Shown: positions 53,929 to 64,000, numbered from the stretch's first letter. The stretch: DNA of 64,000 nt from Neocallimastix lanati (nom. inval.) (GCA_016946835.1 JACVTC010000004.1:1022501-1086500), one strand, 5' to 3'. Notes: generated from the letters alone by a model not told the origin. A program made the numbers and translations.

Positions 53929-54087
53929 CCGCATATCATTAGCAATATCATATGAATATTATGCATAACATATCTAATACGCCATATTAAGCCTCATTAA
54001 TTTCAACTTTATTTGTATATAGTTTTTATAGTTTAATTAAATTTTATTATTGTTTTTGTTTTGTGTTTTTCTTATTTCGGAAATAAT

Positions 54088-54100
54088 AAATTATATAAAT
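54088..54100 (+). repeat. Target-site duplication of LINE B2, left
   Basis: AAATTATATAAAT, identical to 59437-59449. Confidence 0.9.
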
Positions 54101-54343
54101 TTTTTTTTTAACGGCAGCAAACTTGTTTCATCTTTATTAATTAAATATTTGATAAAATACATGTAATAAAATAATAAAAAAAAAAAGATAAAAAAATAAA
54201 CAAAAAATAAAACACAAAATAAAAATAAAATAATGGTATAATATATTCTAGTTTCATTTAATTAATATTTGTAAGACTTCACAAGGGCATTATTATACTG
54301 AAGTATAATAATTAACTTTGACTTCGCAATGTTAATCATAATT

Positions 54344-57300
54344 TTAAGATACAAAATTATGATCTTCATTGGTTGCGCTAGCCCTGCTGGCCTGTCTTAC
54401 TGTTTCTTCAGCATTGACGCTCTTGGTAGTAGTAGTACGATTCGATTTGAACCTATTGAACAAAGACCATTGCTGGCCAATAGCAATAGGTATAATCGAT
54501 TGGAGAAGTGCCGCAGTAACCACTAAGAACGGAGTATCAGAATAAGCACCTGATTTCATCTGGCACTTAAATAGATCCTTCCATTCCCTTGTACTGTTAT
54601 TAATACTTCGACCTCCAAGAAGGAAATTAAACACTTTTTCACACACACTAGAATCAATATACACATTATTTTCAATACTATTACTAACATTACTAAAAAT
54701 ACTATTACTAATATTATTATTACTATTATAACTATTACTATTATTACTATTACTATTATCATTATTACTATTAACAATATCATTTGTTAGGTTGCCACGG
54801 TAAAAAGCATTATATAAAAATAAAATTTTATCATTAACTTTACTACGAGTATGATTGAAAAAGGGACAATCAATTAACCAATGACTTATCCATTGTTTAT
54901 TACTTTTACAACAGGGACAAAAATTAGGACACATTTGGTCCACTATTTTTGCAGCTTTAGCAATTCTAGCATCTAATCTATATCCGCTTCGTGCTCTCAA
55001 TAGCCAATAGAAACCATATGAAAGATCAGGATAGTCATAACAAAGTTTTATAAATTTTGATGTTTCTTCGAATTTGTTTTTGTCATAAAACTCAGCTTTA
55101 ATAGAATTGATTTTCATATCTCTTTTCCAATAAAAATCCTTGATTTTATTATCGTTATTACCTCTTTTCTCCAGTTTACGTTTAAGAGTTCTACTTTCTT
55201 TTGTCCATGTATATTTTCTAGATTTTGGAATATTATTAACTAAATAGGAAATAATACAATTTGAATTTTTCCATTTATCAAAACATTTGACCTGAGACAA
55301 AGCACACTTAGCTGACAATGGAGGAATATGTAAATCTTTTGAAATAGAATATACATTAATAAATGATTTGGCTTTTTGTATACCTGCAATCCATCTTAAT
55401 CCTTTATTAATTAATTTCTGAGTATTATTTGTTCTCGTTTTATTCGAACCAAGTAAAGGTGCAAAGTAAGAGACTTTACTAAGTACATAAGAGTTAATTA
55501 TAATCTTCTTAAATGGAATAGGAATTTTGGAATTTGAAAGAAATTTACTAACAGAAAAGAGAGCTTTAGTTACTTTAGAGTTAAGTAATTTAATAATAGG
55601 TTTCAACGATAAGCTTTTATCAAATGGTATACCTAAATAGGTATAACATTTAGTTATTGGAATTGGTTGACCAGCAAGATAAAAAGTAGGATCTCTTTTA
55701 TTTTGAAAAAGAGGTGTGTCTGGTCGAATCACCATCGTTGCACACTTATTAATTCCAAAATTCATCATATTAAATTTAGCCCATTCATTTACCTTCTTAA
55801 GCATTTTTTTCAACTTAGTTCTTGATGGTGCGCATAGAACAATATCATCTGCAAAGAGTCCACCACAACATCTAGATTCGCCTAAAGGAATTCCAAGTTC
55901 TGAAACATCATTAAAAATGTCATTAATAAAAAGATTGAAAAGAATTGGTGATAGTGGACAACCTTGTCTAACTCCTTTCATAATATTAAAAGATTCCGAA
56001 TATTGATCATCAATTTTAACACTAGCTTTGGATGTCAAATATAGATTTTTTATAAATTGATAACATTTACCTCTAATACCTAAAGCATCTAATTTATATA
56101 AAATATTACCTATTGGAACAGAATCATATGCCTTTTTTAAATCTAGAAAAGCTAGGTAAGTTTCTTTATTATCATTTTTACGCCTTTGACAAATTTCTCG
56201 AATTGAAATAAATAAACTAACACATTCTTCTTTAGTACGAAATCCAAATTGCTCTGGCCTAATAAAATTATTTTTAAGTCCATATTCTGAAATTCTTTTG
56301 GAGACTATTTTCGAAATGAGTTTAATACCATTGTTAATCAGAGAGATACCTCGATAATTGTCACAATCAGATAGATCATCTCCTTTTTTAGGAATAGATA
56401 TAATACTTGCTTCATTCCATGAGCTAGGAAATTCTCCATTCCAAATTCTTGAGTATATCTTCTGTAAACAATTTAAACCAGAAGAAGAATTATTTACTGA
56501 ATTTTCGTCATCCGGAGGAATTAAAGCTTTATAAAATTCAATAGGAATTCCATCCGGGCCTGAAGCTTTATAATTTGGAGTAGCCAAAATTGCTTCTCTA
56601 ATTTCTTCTATACTGATGTCTTGATTTATATCCCATTCATTGTGTCTCGTATACCTAATTGTTCCATTGGAAAATTTATTAGACCATTCGATTAATGCAC
56701 TATTGATATCAGAATGACTTGAAGCAAGTTTTTTATAGTGATTGTGCCATACTTCTAACTGTTCTTTAGTAGAAGTAGCTAGTTTACCATTTTTGTCCTT
56801 TACTGGAGAATTTGACATATTTTTAAATTTATCTACTTTTGCTGTTGTTTTAAGCCATTTCCAAGCTTTTTTAGGGTTATGAGATTTCATATATTCACAT
56901 CCTGTATTAATCCAATGTTGGTATTCAGTTTTCCTATAAATATTACACATATGATGAATAATTTTGCACATTCTATTATATTTATCAATTAATTCTTCAA
57001 ATTCATCTAAATTATGATAAGAACCTCTTCTTTTAATGGATTTATATAATTTCATTTTGAGTTTTTGCAAATTAAATATTTTCTGCGACATATGAAAAAA
57101 AGATTTTCGAACTTCTGAAATTGACGTGATATTAAGTTCCTTAGCAATATTGAATGAAGTTGAAATAAATTTCTTTGAAATATCATCAATACTAATATTA
57201 GGATCTGGAATCACTTCCTCTAATACACTAAAATAGTTGTTGTCAAAAATTGATTCTTTTTCATTTATACATTTTAATCTATCCCATTTAACTGTCTTTT

Positions 57301-58777
57301 TAGGCAGAGAGAAAGAATTATCTGAATTAACTGATGAAAAACATTTACCTTTTATTAATAAAGGTTTATGATCCGAAATGGGGGGAAAGTCAATAAAAGT
57401 ACCATATGAAAGTAAATCTAACATATGATCATTGACAATCGCATGATCTATAGCAGATTCTCTATTACCTCTACTCCATGAAATTGGGGAGCCCCATAAG
57501 GGAAGAATTTTCCAATTACTAAATTTAGAGAGCAAATTACTTAATTTCTCAGTAGGTAAATTAAAATCACCAACCAACATTGAAGGATGAGAAGAGTGAC
57601 TATTTAACCAAGACAATATTTCAATTCTAGCAGCTCTAGCATGAAGGCTATGGCCACTATGAGGTACGTACACATTACCAATAGAACATTTAGTGAAATT
57701 CCAAAAATTATAAGTATACAAGGAAATAATATACTCATAAGTGTTGTTTTCAAGAGAGGCTTGACAAGAATTATGAAACCCAATATAAAGACCTCTTTTA
57801 CCGGGAATTTCATTATTAGCTTTTTTGAAGAAATGTTTGTAGTTTTTTAATGATACTCGACATGGATATTTACTGCTAGAACCTGAACCATTTCCTGTTT
57901 CCTGAAAGCATAAGAAAAGTGGTTTGTACATTGAAATAAAGAATTCAACACTGTCTTTTTTATCAAAGTTCCATCCATTAGTATTCCAACTGACACATAG
58001 AGAAAATTCTTTAACTGTATTATTATTAATATGAGTGTTATTAATATTATTGGAATTATTATAATTGATTGAACTGAAATTTGAATTTGAATCTGAGCTT
58101 GAAACTGAATTTAAACATAAATTTGAAATTGAACTGGAACTTGTACTTGAACTTGAACTTGAACTTGAACTTGTACTTGAACTTGTACTTGAACTTGAAC
58201 TTGAAATTGTACTTGAACTTGGACTTGAACTTGAACTTGAACCTGTACTTGAACTTGTACTTAAACTTGTACTTGAACTTGAACTTGAGCTAGTACTTGA
58301 ACTTGAACATGAATCAGTATTTGAACTTGAATTTGAATTTTGACTTGAATCTGCATTTGAATTTGAAGTAGTGAATAAGTTGATATTATAAGATGAATTC
58401 ACTTTTTCTGATAAGGCAAAATGTTTCTTTTTGAGTGAAGAAAAACTGTATTTATGATTCCTTTTGCTACAATTAATAACATTAATTGAAGCACGTTTGA
58501 AACTATTAACAATACAATCAGTAATAGATGTTAATTCTTCTTCATTACCTACTATTTTAATTTTAAAGAATGCATCATTAAAATTAGCAATACGTTTAAC
58601 TGATAAAACCTTATCATTTAATTCATTCAGAGTTTTCTTTAAATGTCTTCTCATTTTGATTTCTGGCCAAGATCGAAGTCCGCGGATAAAGAGTAGTTTC
58701 GTATTCTCCATTGGTATACCGTGGCACCTTGAACCTCTTAGAATGAAATTCTTATTTCTTATAAATTGGATTTCCAT
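54344..58777 (-). CDS. LINE B2 polyprotein: endonuclease-reverse transcriptase
   Basis: 1,477 residues. Residues 1-120 are a basic N-terminal domain (the second Met at about residue 23, in MENTKLLFIRGLRSW, may be the real start). Residues about 130-250 are a Ser/Thr/Asn tract. An AP-type endonuclease follows: SWNTNGWNFDKKD, FLCFQETG, NVYVPHSGHS, MLVGDFNLP, SAIDHAIVN and SDHKPLL, all catalytic positions present. RT: KASGPDGIPIEFYKAL, YRGISLINNGIKLISK, RPEQFGFRTKEEC, FLDLKKAYDSVP, GVRQGCPLSPILFNLF and GGLFADDIVLCAPS (FADD). Near residue 1290, CPNFCPCCKSNKQ...HWLIDC is a zinc-knuckle-like motif. It nicks target DNA and copies its own RNA in place. A single-ORF layout with this zinc motif fits the I/Jockey/Tad-like groups; the exact clade is not decided. 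Confidence 0.93.
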   Translation of the reverse strand: MEIQFIRNKNFILRGSRCHGIPMENTKLLFIRGLRSWPEIKMRRHLKKTLNELNDKVLSVKRIANFNDAFFKIKIVGNEEELTSITDCIVNSFKRASINVINCSKRNHKYSFSSLKKKHFALSEKVNSSYNINLFTTSNSNADSSQNSNSSSNTDSCSSSSTSSSSSSSTSLSTSSSTGSSSSSSPSSSTISSSSSSTSSSTSSSSSSSSSTSSSSISNLCLNSVSSSDSNSNFSSINYNNSNNINNTHINNNTVKEFSLCVSWNTNGWNFDKKDSVEFFISMYKPLFLCFQETGNGSGSSSKYPCRVSLKNYKHFFKKANNEIPGKRGLYIGFHNSCQASLENNTYEYIISLYTYNFWNFTKCSIGNVYVPHSGHSLHARAARIEILSWLNSHSSHPSMLVGDFNLPTEKLSNLLSKFSNWKILPLWGSPISWSRGNRESAIDHAIVNDHMLDLLSYGTFIDFPPISDHKPLLIKGKCFSSVNSDNSFSLPKKTVKWDRLKCINEKESIFDNNYFSVLEEVIPDPNISIDDISKKFISTSFNIAKELNITSISEVRKSFFHMSQKIFNLQKLKMKLYKSIKRRGSYHNLDEFEELIDKYNRMCKIIHHMCNIYRKTEYQHWINTGCEYMKSHNPKKAWKWLKTTAKVDKFKNMSNSPVKDKNGKLATSTKEQLEVWHNHYKKLASSHSDINSALIEWSNKFSNGTIRYTRHNEWDINQDISIEEIREAILATPNYKASGPDGIPIEFYKALIPPDDENSVNNSSSGLNCLQKIYSRIWNGEFPSSWNEASIISIPKKGDDLSDCDNYRGISLINNGIKLISKIVSKRISEYGLKNNFIRPEQFGFRTKEECVSLFISIREICQRRKNDNKETYLAFLDLKKAYDSVPIGNILYKLDALGIRGKCYQFIKNLYLTSKASVKIDDQYSESFNIMKGVRQGCPLSPILFNLFINDIFNDVSELGIPLGESRCCGGLFADDIVLCAPSRTKLKKMLKKVNEWAKFNMMNFGINKCATMVIRPDTPLFQNKRDPTFYLAGQPIPITKCYTYLGIPFDKSLSLKPIIKLLNSKVTKALFSVSKFLSNSKIPIPFKKIIINSYVLSKVSYFAPLLGSNKTRTNNTQKLINKGLRWIAGIQKAKSFINVYSISKDLHIPPLSAKCALSQVKCFDKWKNSNCIISYLVNNIPKSRKYTWTKESRTLKRKLEKRGNNDNKIKDFYWKRDMKINSIKAEFYDKNKFEETSKFIKLCYDYPDLSYGFYWLLRARSGYRLDARIAKAAKIVDQMCPNFCPCCKSNKQWISHWLIDCPFFNHTRSKVNDKILFLYNAFYRGNLTNDIVNSNNDNSNSNNSNSYNSNNNISNSIFSNVSNSIENNVYIDSSVCEKVFNFLLGGRSINNSTREWKDLFKCQMKSGAYSDTPFLVVTAALLQSIIPIAIGQQWSLFNRFKSNRTTTTKSVNAEETVRQASRASATNEDHNFVS
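58100..58345 (-). repeat. Coding Ser/Thr minisatellite in LINE B2
   Basis: ACTTGAACTTGT-type units (+ strand) encode a long Ser/Thr run; the matching run in B1 (53265-53460) is shorter. Confidence 0.85.
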
Positions 58778-59280
58778 AATAGTAATAAAAAAACTAAAAA
58801 TTAATAACTAAAAAAAAAAAATAAAAAAAAGTCAATTTTTAATATAAAGTCTTGAGTATAATGAGAATTGTAATAATTTTATATCTTTTTGGAGTAAATA
58901 ATTTCGATAATTAGTAGTTTGTTGAATGATTGAAAAATAATTTGATTTAGCACTTTTTTCAGTATATTATTTAAATTGAATATCATAAAGTATTTAATGA
59001 CTAAGATTGAATTGATGAAATAAAATGGCACAAAATTAGTAAAGAGTTAAATAAATTACTACAAGATTTAGAGTGAATCAATCTCTTACAACGTGATACA
59101 TGAAATATAAAGTTGAAATACAATTGAATACAATAGATTCTTACATGAGAATAGTAATACTACATGAAAATAGAAATACAATGAAAATGTATTACTAATT
59201 CTTGGGTGTAACTTATTTAACAATGTTCCAAAAATGCACCATTATATTCCGCAGTGAGTGTTCACCAGAAAAATTTTACC

Positions 59281-59310
59281 AATAACATTACCATTGCGCA
59301 TAATGTTATT
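59281..59310. other. Palindrome in LINE B2 5' UTR
   Basis: AATAACATTA, 10 bases, TAATGTTATT. B1 lacks the 12 bases of one arm. Confidence 0.8.
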
Positions 59311-59383
59311 AATTAACACAAAATATAACTTTACTACTATTTTGCACCAGTACTGTGGATCTACTTTATAAGAGTAAAGTTAA

Positions 59384-59436
59384 TTCCCCTTGCAGGCGAT
59401 TTAAATACATAAATCGAGTACACCCCTGCTCGGGGA
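59384..59436 (-). other. Nested hairpins at the LINE B 5' end
   Basis: On the minus strand TTCCCC pairs with GGGGAA, GCAGG with CCTGC and CGATTTA with TAAATCG, nested in 53 bases. A local CCCC-GAGCA-GGGG hairpin is the alternative. It is preserved in B1 (53876-53928), with differences only in a loop. Confidence 0.65.
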
Positions 59437-59449
59437 AAATTATATAAAT

Positions 59450-61082
59450 ATATTAGTATTAATTATAATAAATAAATAAAGATATTAAATATATATATTA
59501 TTTTCGTGATCTCTGAACCAACAACTTTGAACATTAATTATTATAAAAAATTACTAAATAAGATAGTCAAGAAATACATTATTTATTTTATATTTATGGT
59601 TATATATTATGATGTAATTAAATATATAATAAAAAATAAAATTTAATTTAAAATTTAAATTAATATACTTTAAAAATACTTTAAAAAAATATAAAACTAA
59701 AAGACATTTATTATTACAATTAAACACAAAAAAAAAAAAAAAGTAAATTTTTGTAAAATAAAATAATGCAATGTCCAATAGCACTTCTGTAAACCAAATT
59801 AAATATTGACATAATCACAATATTGAAATTTGTATTAATATATTTTCTTTTTTAAAATAGTTTTTATTATTTAAGTTGTAGCAAATTTTATACTATATTC
59901 TGTAGGTTTCGCATCTCTATATAATAATATAATTTATGTGAATAATAATACTTTATATAAAATAAAAAAATAAAGTTTAACATCCGCAAAGAAGATACCG
60001 TGGTATTTACAAAATTCACCCTCGAACTAAGGGAAATATTATCAAAAAAATTAATTCCTACATTTTCGTTATGAAAAGAATAATTATTATTATTTATTTT
60101 CTGTGAATTCGAAAGGTTACTAATAAGGTTCTTCGTAATAAGGTAATGACGTTTAACGCTCGTAATGATGAAGAATTTTTACAATATACTAATCAAAAAG
60201 TAATTAACAAGGTTTACTACTACAATAATTGATACTGTGTTAGCAAGATACTTTAATTCATTGTATAATTATAAAGTAAATAATATTGAAATTTATAAAA
60301 TATTTCAAAATAAAAAATTATATTCATAATACAAATAGTATATTAAATAATCAATTTAATATTTAATAAATATATATATTTAAATTTATAATTACCTAAT
60401 TTTTACGATTATACTTCAAATATAATTATTATTTTGTTGTTAAGATACTTATTTTTCCAATTTTTATCAAATAAACTAACATGGTTAAACATATAATTTC
60501 TATTTCATTTATTGCAATAATATTACTAAAAAATATATTGATTTTTATTAGACTTTCCTTGAAGTATTTATTTAGAATAGCGTATTATAAGTTCGTATAT
60601 ATATATACAATGATGTATGTAACAAATGAATAAATTATTACTAGGAAACAAATTTTGAACCCTACACATTAGTATAATTCTATTATTTTCATCTATTTAC
60701 TATAAAATTCTTTTGTAAAAAAATTATTTCATAATATATTCTACTCTTTGCATATTATCTTTCAATAATGTAAAATTAATATTATTTTCCATAAGTTCAC
60801 TTATTAAACCTATTATTTCTTCTTATACAAATCACATTTAACCATTATTTTCGAATACTGTTATTTTAAAATTTATCATTTTATCACAAATTCATTCACA
60901 CAATTCCCAATATCGTAAATTTTCCATTTAACTTCTTTTTATAGCATTGTCATCCTGAATTGTTTATTTAATTTTTAAACACAATAATTATAATAATAAA
61001 TTTATATTTTATATAAAAATTTAATATATAAATGATTTTAAACTCTTATTTATTAAAAATTTAAATTTTATACACATCAAAT
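59450..61082. other. 3' flank of RPL17, partly duplicated at 34.7-35.7 kb
   Basis: A+T stretch between LINE B2 and RPL17. Blocks from about 59610 onward recur at 34720-35665. It includes two short codon-like frames (59985-60235). Otherwise nothing was seen. Confidence 0.55.
59985..60235 (+). pseudogene. Possible remains of two exons
   Basis: One frame reads RKEDTVVFTKFTLELREIL (about 59986-60070). Another reads VTNKVLRNKVMTFNARNDEE then FLQYTNQKVINKVYYYNN (about 60115-60232). Both have codon-like composition in an A/T flank, with an AG before the second, but no start codon, no family match, and a stop between them. Weak evidence. Confidence 0.3.
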
Positions 61083-61793
61083 TTAGTAAGCTCCGATTCT
61101 GGCAGCTCTAGCGGCCATTCTCTTGTTTAAGGAAACAGTCTTTTCAGTAGCCTTTTCAACAGCTTCGTTTTCTTCAGCAACAATAACTTCAATGTGACAT
61201 GGGTGACTTAAGTAAGCGTTGATACGACCATGAGCTCTGTAAGTTCTTCTACGTTGCTTTGGAGCTTGGTTAACTTGAATGTGCTTGATGACAAGATTAT
61301 CCAAATTGAGTCCCTTAACTTCAGCGTTGCTTTCAGCATTCTTAAGGAGACCTAATAAGAATTCAGCACTCTTAATTGGCCATCTACCTTGAGAAATGTT
61401 GTGGTTCTTGGCTTGAGCACAACGACCAACACCCTTAGAGAATCTTCTGAATGGAACACATTGTTTCATTTCCTTAACATCATTTAAGAACTTAACAGCC
61501 TTAGTGAGCTTCATTCCAGAGATGGTCTTTGCAGCTTCTCTGGTATTCTATTAATATTTTTTTTTGTTTCATTAGCAATTTATTCACATATATTAATTAT
61601 ATAAAAGTTATAAATTATTGATTTTATTATATACCTTGAAGTGAACACGAAGGTAAGAACCACTAGCCTTAGCAGCTAATTAAAAATAATTATATTAATA
61701 TTTATTAAACAATAAACTATTTTTATATTATAGTTTAAACACTCATAATATACCTTTATCGAGGTTTTCTGGAGTGGCGGCGTACCGGGTCAT
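61083..61793 (-). CDS. RPL17: Large ribosomal subunit protein uL22 (L17)
   Basis: Three exons, 61793-61754, 61675-61635 and 61547-61083, with GT-AG introns and phases 1 and 0, give 181 residues. It starts [20 protein letters not shown] and carries the uL22 signatures [51 protein letters not shown] and [20 protein letters not shown], where the last forms the loop that reaches into the peptide exit tunnel. The protein binds 23S/28S-type rRNA around the tunnel. Length and sequence match fungal L17 (yeast 184). It has the highest G+C and most regular codons of the window, as expected of a highly expressed gene. The short first exon is placed by homology with the N-terminus. Confidence 0.98.
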
Positions 61794-62304
61794 CTTTATA
61801 CTTCTTAATTTGATAAGAATATAATATAAAATTATTATTATTTATTGACAAGACAATTTAAATAAAAAATATATATATTACTATAAAGCTTTATTAATTA
61901 ATAAAGCTTCTTAACATTCATTCACATATTCATCCATCATTAAAATCTACCTTTCGATGTAGCCGAATTATATATTGGAAAAGAAGGAACTAAATTGATT
62001 CAATTGAGAAATCTTTTAGTGATTTTCTAAAAAATTAATAGACCAATCAACATTTAAAATATTTTATAGCCACATAATTAATTTTGTACATTTTTGATAT
62101 AAAGTAATGTACATTATTAAATTATTTTTTATAATATATAATATATATAATAATTATATAATTTTTAATAATCTAATATTTAATAATATATTTTATAATT
62201 TTTATAATGTTTCTTTAATTTTTCCTTTTTATGAAATTATAATATAATTGGAAAATGAAAAATAAAATTATTTAGAATATTAATATCATACTATCTTTTT
62301 TATT
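61794..62304. other. RPL17 upstream region
   Basis: About 500 bp; a short G+C-richer patch at 61915-62010 may be promoter. No specific site can be supported. Confidence 0.4.
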
Positions 62305-62531
62305 CAGGGAAGAGAATACACTTCCATAAATTTATTAATCTTATTATAAAAAAATAGTGAAAAGTACATTATAAATTAAAAATAAAAATGAATGTTAAAA
62401 AATTTAAAATAAAAAAGCTCAAAAATACTATGTATTTCAGCAAGTATGAGGGAATTTTCCCTTCCTAACAAATAAAAAATAATAAAATCTAGAAGTAACA
62501 TCTTTAAAATAGATAGTGTGGTATTCACTAA
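62305..62531 (+). mobile_element. MITE with CAGGG end, copy 2, right end lost
   Basis: Matches 41118-41369 (CAGGGAAGAGAATACACTTC, AAAAGCTCAAAAATACTATG, GAAGTAACATCTTTAAAATA, GATAGTGTGGT) but stops before the CTCTCCCTG end. Confidence 0.75.
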
Positions 62532-63412
62532 ACAAAGAATATAATATTATTTTTAGATTTTTTTTTTTTAAATAATGAAAGTTTAAAATTTTAGAGAAAA
62601 AAAAAATTCAATTATTTTTGAATTCCTTTTATTATTATTCATCCTTTATATATTCCTTTTATTATTACAATATAATATTTTTTATTAAAAATAAGAATAT
62701 TATTAAAAATAACTAATTTATAATTCTTGCAATGAAGAATATACTTTCTACATATCTTTTTTATTGTTTGTAATACATATTCATTTATATTAATAAAAAA
62801 AAAAATAATAATTAATGTTAAAAAAATTTATCTATAGAAAAAAACCTTTTTGTTATAATTTTTTATAGGTACTACTATGTGATTTCCTCCAGAATTATTA
62901 TATATTTCTTTACACAAAAAAAAATTTTTTTTGTTTTTTTTTTTGTTTTTTTTTTTGTAATACCCAAAAAATAGATAATTATTAATTAATAAAATTTATT
63001 ATTTTATTAAAACAAAATATAAAATAATAATTATAAATTTTATTTTTTTTTATTATTATTATTATTTTTTTTCTCCTAGTTTAATTAAGAGAAAATTTTG
63101 TGTTTAATAAGTCAATCAGTAAATAAATTAAATAAATGGAATAATATTATAATATTTTATTAATATATTTCTTAAAAATTTATAAATAATAAATGTTTAA
63201 TAGTTAAACTATATTAATAACATAGTTATTTACAATATAAGTTATTACAATTATTTTGTTTCTTTTTAATAGAGAAAATTATAGTATATTTAAAAATACT
63301 AATATTATATATTTATAATAATTTTTTTACTCATAAATATAACTTATATAAATGATATATTAATTTTATTCATTTAAAAGTATTTATATTGATATTTTTT
63401 TGTGTTTAGTAC

Positions 63413-63449
<37 letters not shown>

Positions 63450-63728
63450 TTTAAAAATTTTTTTTCTTTCTTTCTTTTTTTTTATTCCTTTAAAAATATT
63501 TTGATATAGTAATTGATGATATAATTATATAGTTATAAACAATTGTATTAATTAAATTCTTTCTTTTTTAATTAATTTTTTATGAATCTTTCAATATTAT
63601 AATAATTAATATATCAGTTTTTCATTATTATTTTAAACGTTAGTTTATTATTAATTCATATATTATATTTTATAATTATTATATAATTATATCTTTTTCA
63701 TATATTATATTTTATAATTATTATATAA
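62532..63728. other. Gene-free A+T region
   Basis: Homopolymer runs (63418-63445 A; T runs at 62925-62956 and 63465-63482) and a 40-bp direct repeat at about 63650-63735. No gene seen. Confidence 0.6.
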
Positions 63729-64000
63729 TTATATCTTTATTGAATTGTTTTTTGTTTTATTCATGAGTAATAATAAACCACCAAACATCCAAATATTTCC
63801 AATACTGATCCAACCTGTTGTGAAAGAATTAATAAAAGCATATTCTTTAATTAGATCGATAAATTTAATTAAAATAGTCCCAAACATTCCAACTGGAAGG
63901 GAAAATATCCAACACCATTTCGGATAGGGAGTTAATCCTTTGGAAAATGCTAAGATGTGAGCTATTGATTGAACTAATAGAAATATTGAAAAAACTATAG
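63729..64000 (-). CDS. Multi-pass membrane protein, 3' end of gene
   Basis: The minus strand is open from the window edge to a TAA at 63731-63729, 90 codons. The peptide has three hydrophobic segments: VFSIFLLVQSIAHILAF, a KGLTPYPKWCWIFSLPVGM stretch continuing FGTILIKFI, and WISIGNIWMFGGLLLLM, ending in the basic tail NKTKNNSIKI. Codon-like composition and the evenly spaced helices make this the real strand; the + frame opposite (63745-63927) is a shadow. The PYPKW...F-S-L-P pattern recalls uncharacterised bacterial membrane families, which gut fungi may have acquired, but this is only an impression. The start is outside the window. Confidence 0.65.
   Translation of the reverse strand, partial: IVFSIFLLVQSIAHILAFSKGLTPYPKWCWIFSLPVGMFGTILIKFIDLIKEYAFINSFTTGWISIGNIWMFGGLLLLMNKTKNNSIKI

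Larger units (their letters stand above)
54101..59436 (-). mobile_element. LINE family B copy B2, apparently full length
   Basis: 5,336 bp with 13-bp target duplications. On the minus strand it starts TCCCCGAGCAGGGG, the same first base as B1. A 5' UTR of about 660 bp follows, then one open ORF (58777-54344), a 3' UTR with AATAAA about 25 nt before the end, and GCTGCCGTT followed by a short A tail. Full length, an intact ORF and perfect duplications indicate a recent insertion. Confidence 0.92.

Noticed and set aside
59384-59436. HDV-like ribozyme at the LINE 5' end
   Set aside because: The stems are nested rather than forming the required pseudoknot, and no hammerhead core is visible either.
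63745-63927. 60-codon + frame at the right edge
   Set aside because: The opposite strand encodes the hydrophobic membrane protein; this frame is its shadow.

Overview
The window looks like nuclear DNA of a zoosporic fungus, most likely an anaerobic gut fungus (Neocallimastigomycota). The reasons are extreme A+T richness outside exons, many short GT-AG introns, long mono-, tri- and tetranucleotide tracts, a fungal-type ribosomal protein uL22 and a FAM161-like basal-body protein expected of a flagellated organism. The lineage is an inference; no rRNA or other marker gene is present. || 1-17.1 kb is the gene-rich part: the 3' end of a Rho guanine-nucleotide exchange factor (DH-PH, +), a HemG-like flavodoxin with a long charged N-terminus (-), an exportin-5/Msn5 gene of about 25 exons (+), and a FAM161-like gene of 8 exons (+). 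The exportin gene holds what looks like a U12-type AT-AC intron at 11890-12004, the most unusual host feature seen. || 17.4-21.6 kb is a nest of DNA-transposon copies with ends TGATAT...ATATCA, 4-bp target duplications and a decayed FLYWCH/MULE-type transposase. 23.5-30.3 kb is a 3-exon gene (-) for a coiled-coil protein of about 2,170 residues with five IYGTI motifs near its N-terminus. || 30.3-37.4 kb is almost gene-free. It holds an old copy of the 3' flank of RPL17 (34.7-35.7 kb), a dispersed repeat and one unassigned exon. 37.6-40.8 kb is a broken Ty1/copia-type LTR element with near-identical LTRs inside an older repeat. 41.1-59.4 kb is a LINE cluster on the minus strand: a decayed fragment (C), a long damaged copy of family A, and two family B copies. 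B1 is damaged and sits in the end of a DNA transposon. B2 is 5.3 kb, with a 13-bp target duplication and an open 1,477-codon ORF carrying endonuclease, reverse transcriptase and a C-terminal zinc-knuckle-like motif. || 59.4-64 kb holds RPL17 (uL22, 3 exons, -), a MITE copy, and the 3' end of a multi-pass membrane protein (-) at the right edge. The host genes look unrelated and independently transcribed; no operon or gene cluster is evident.
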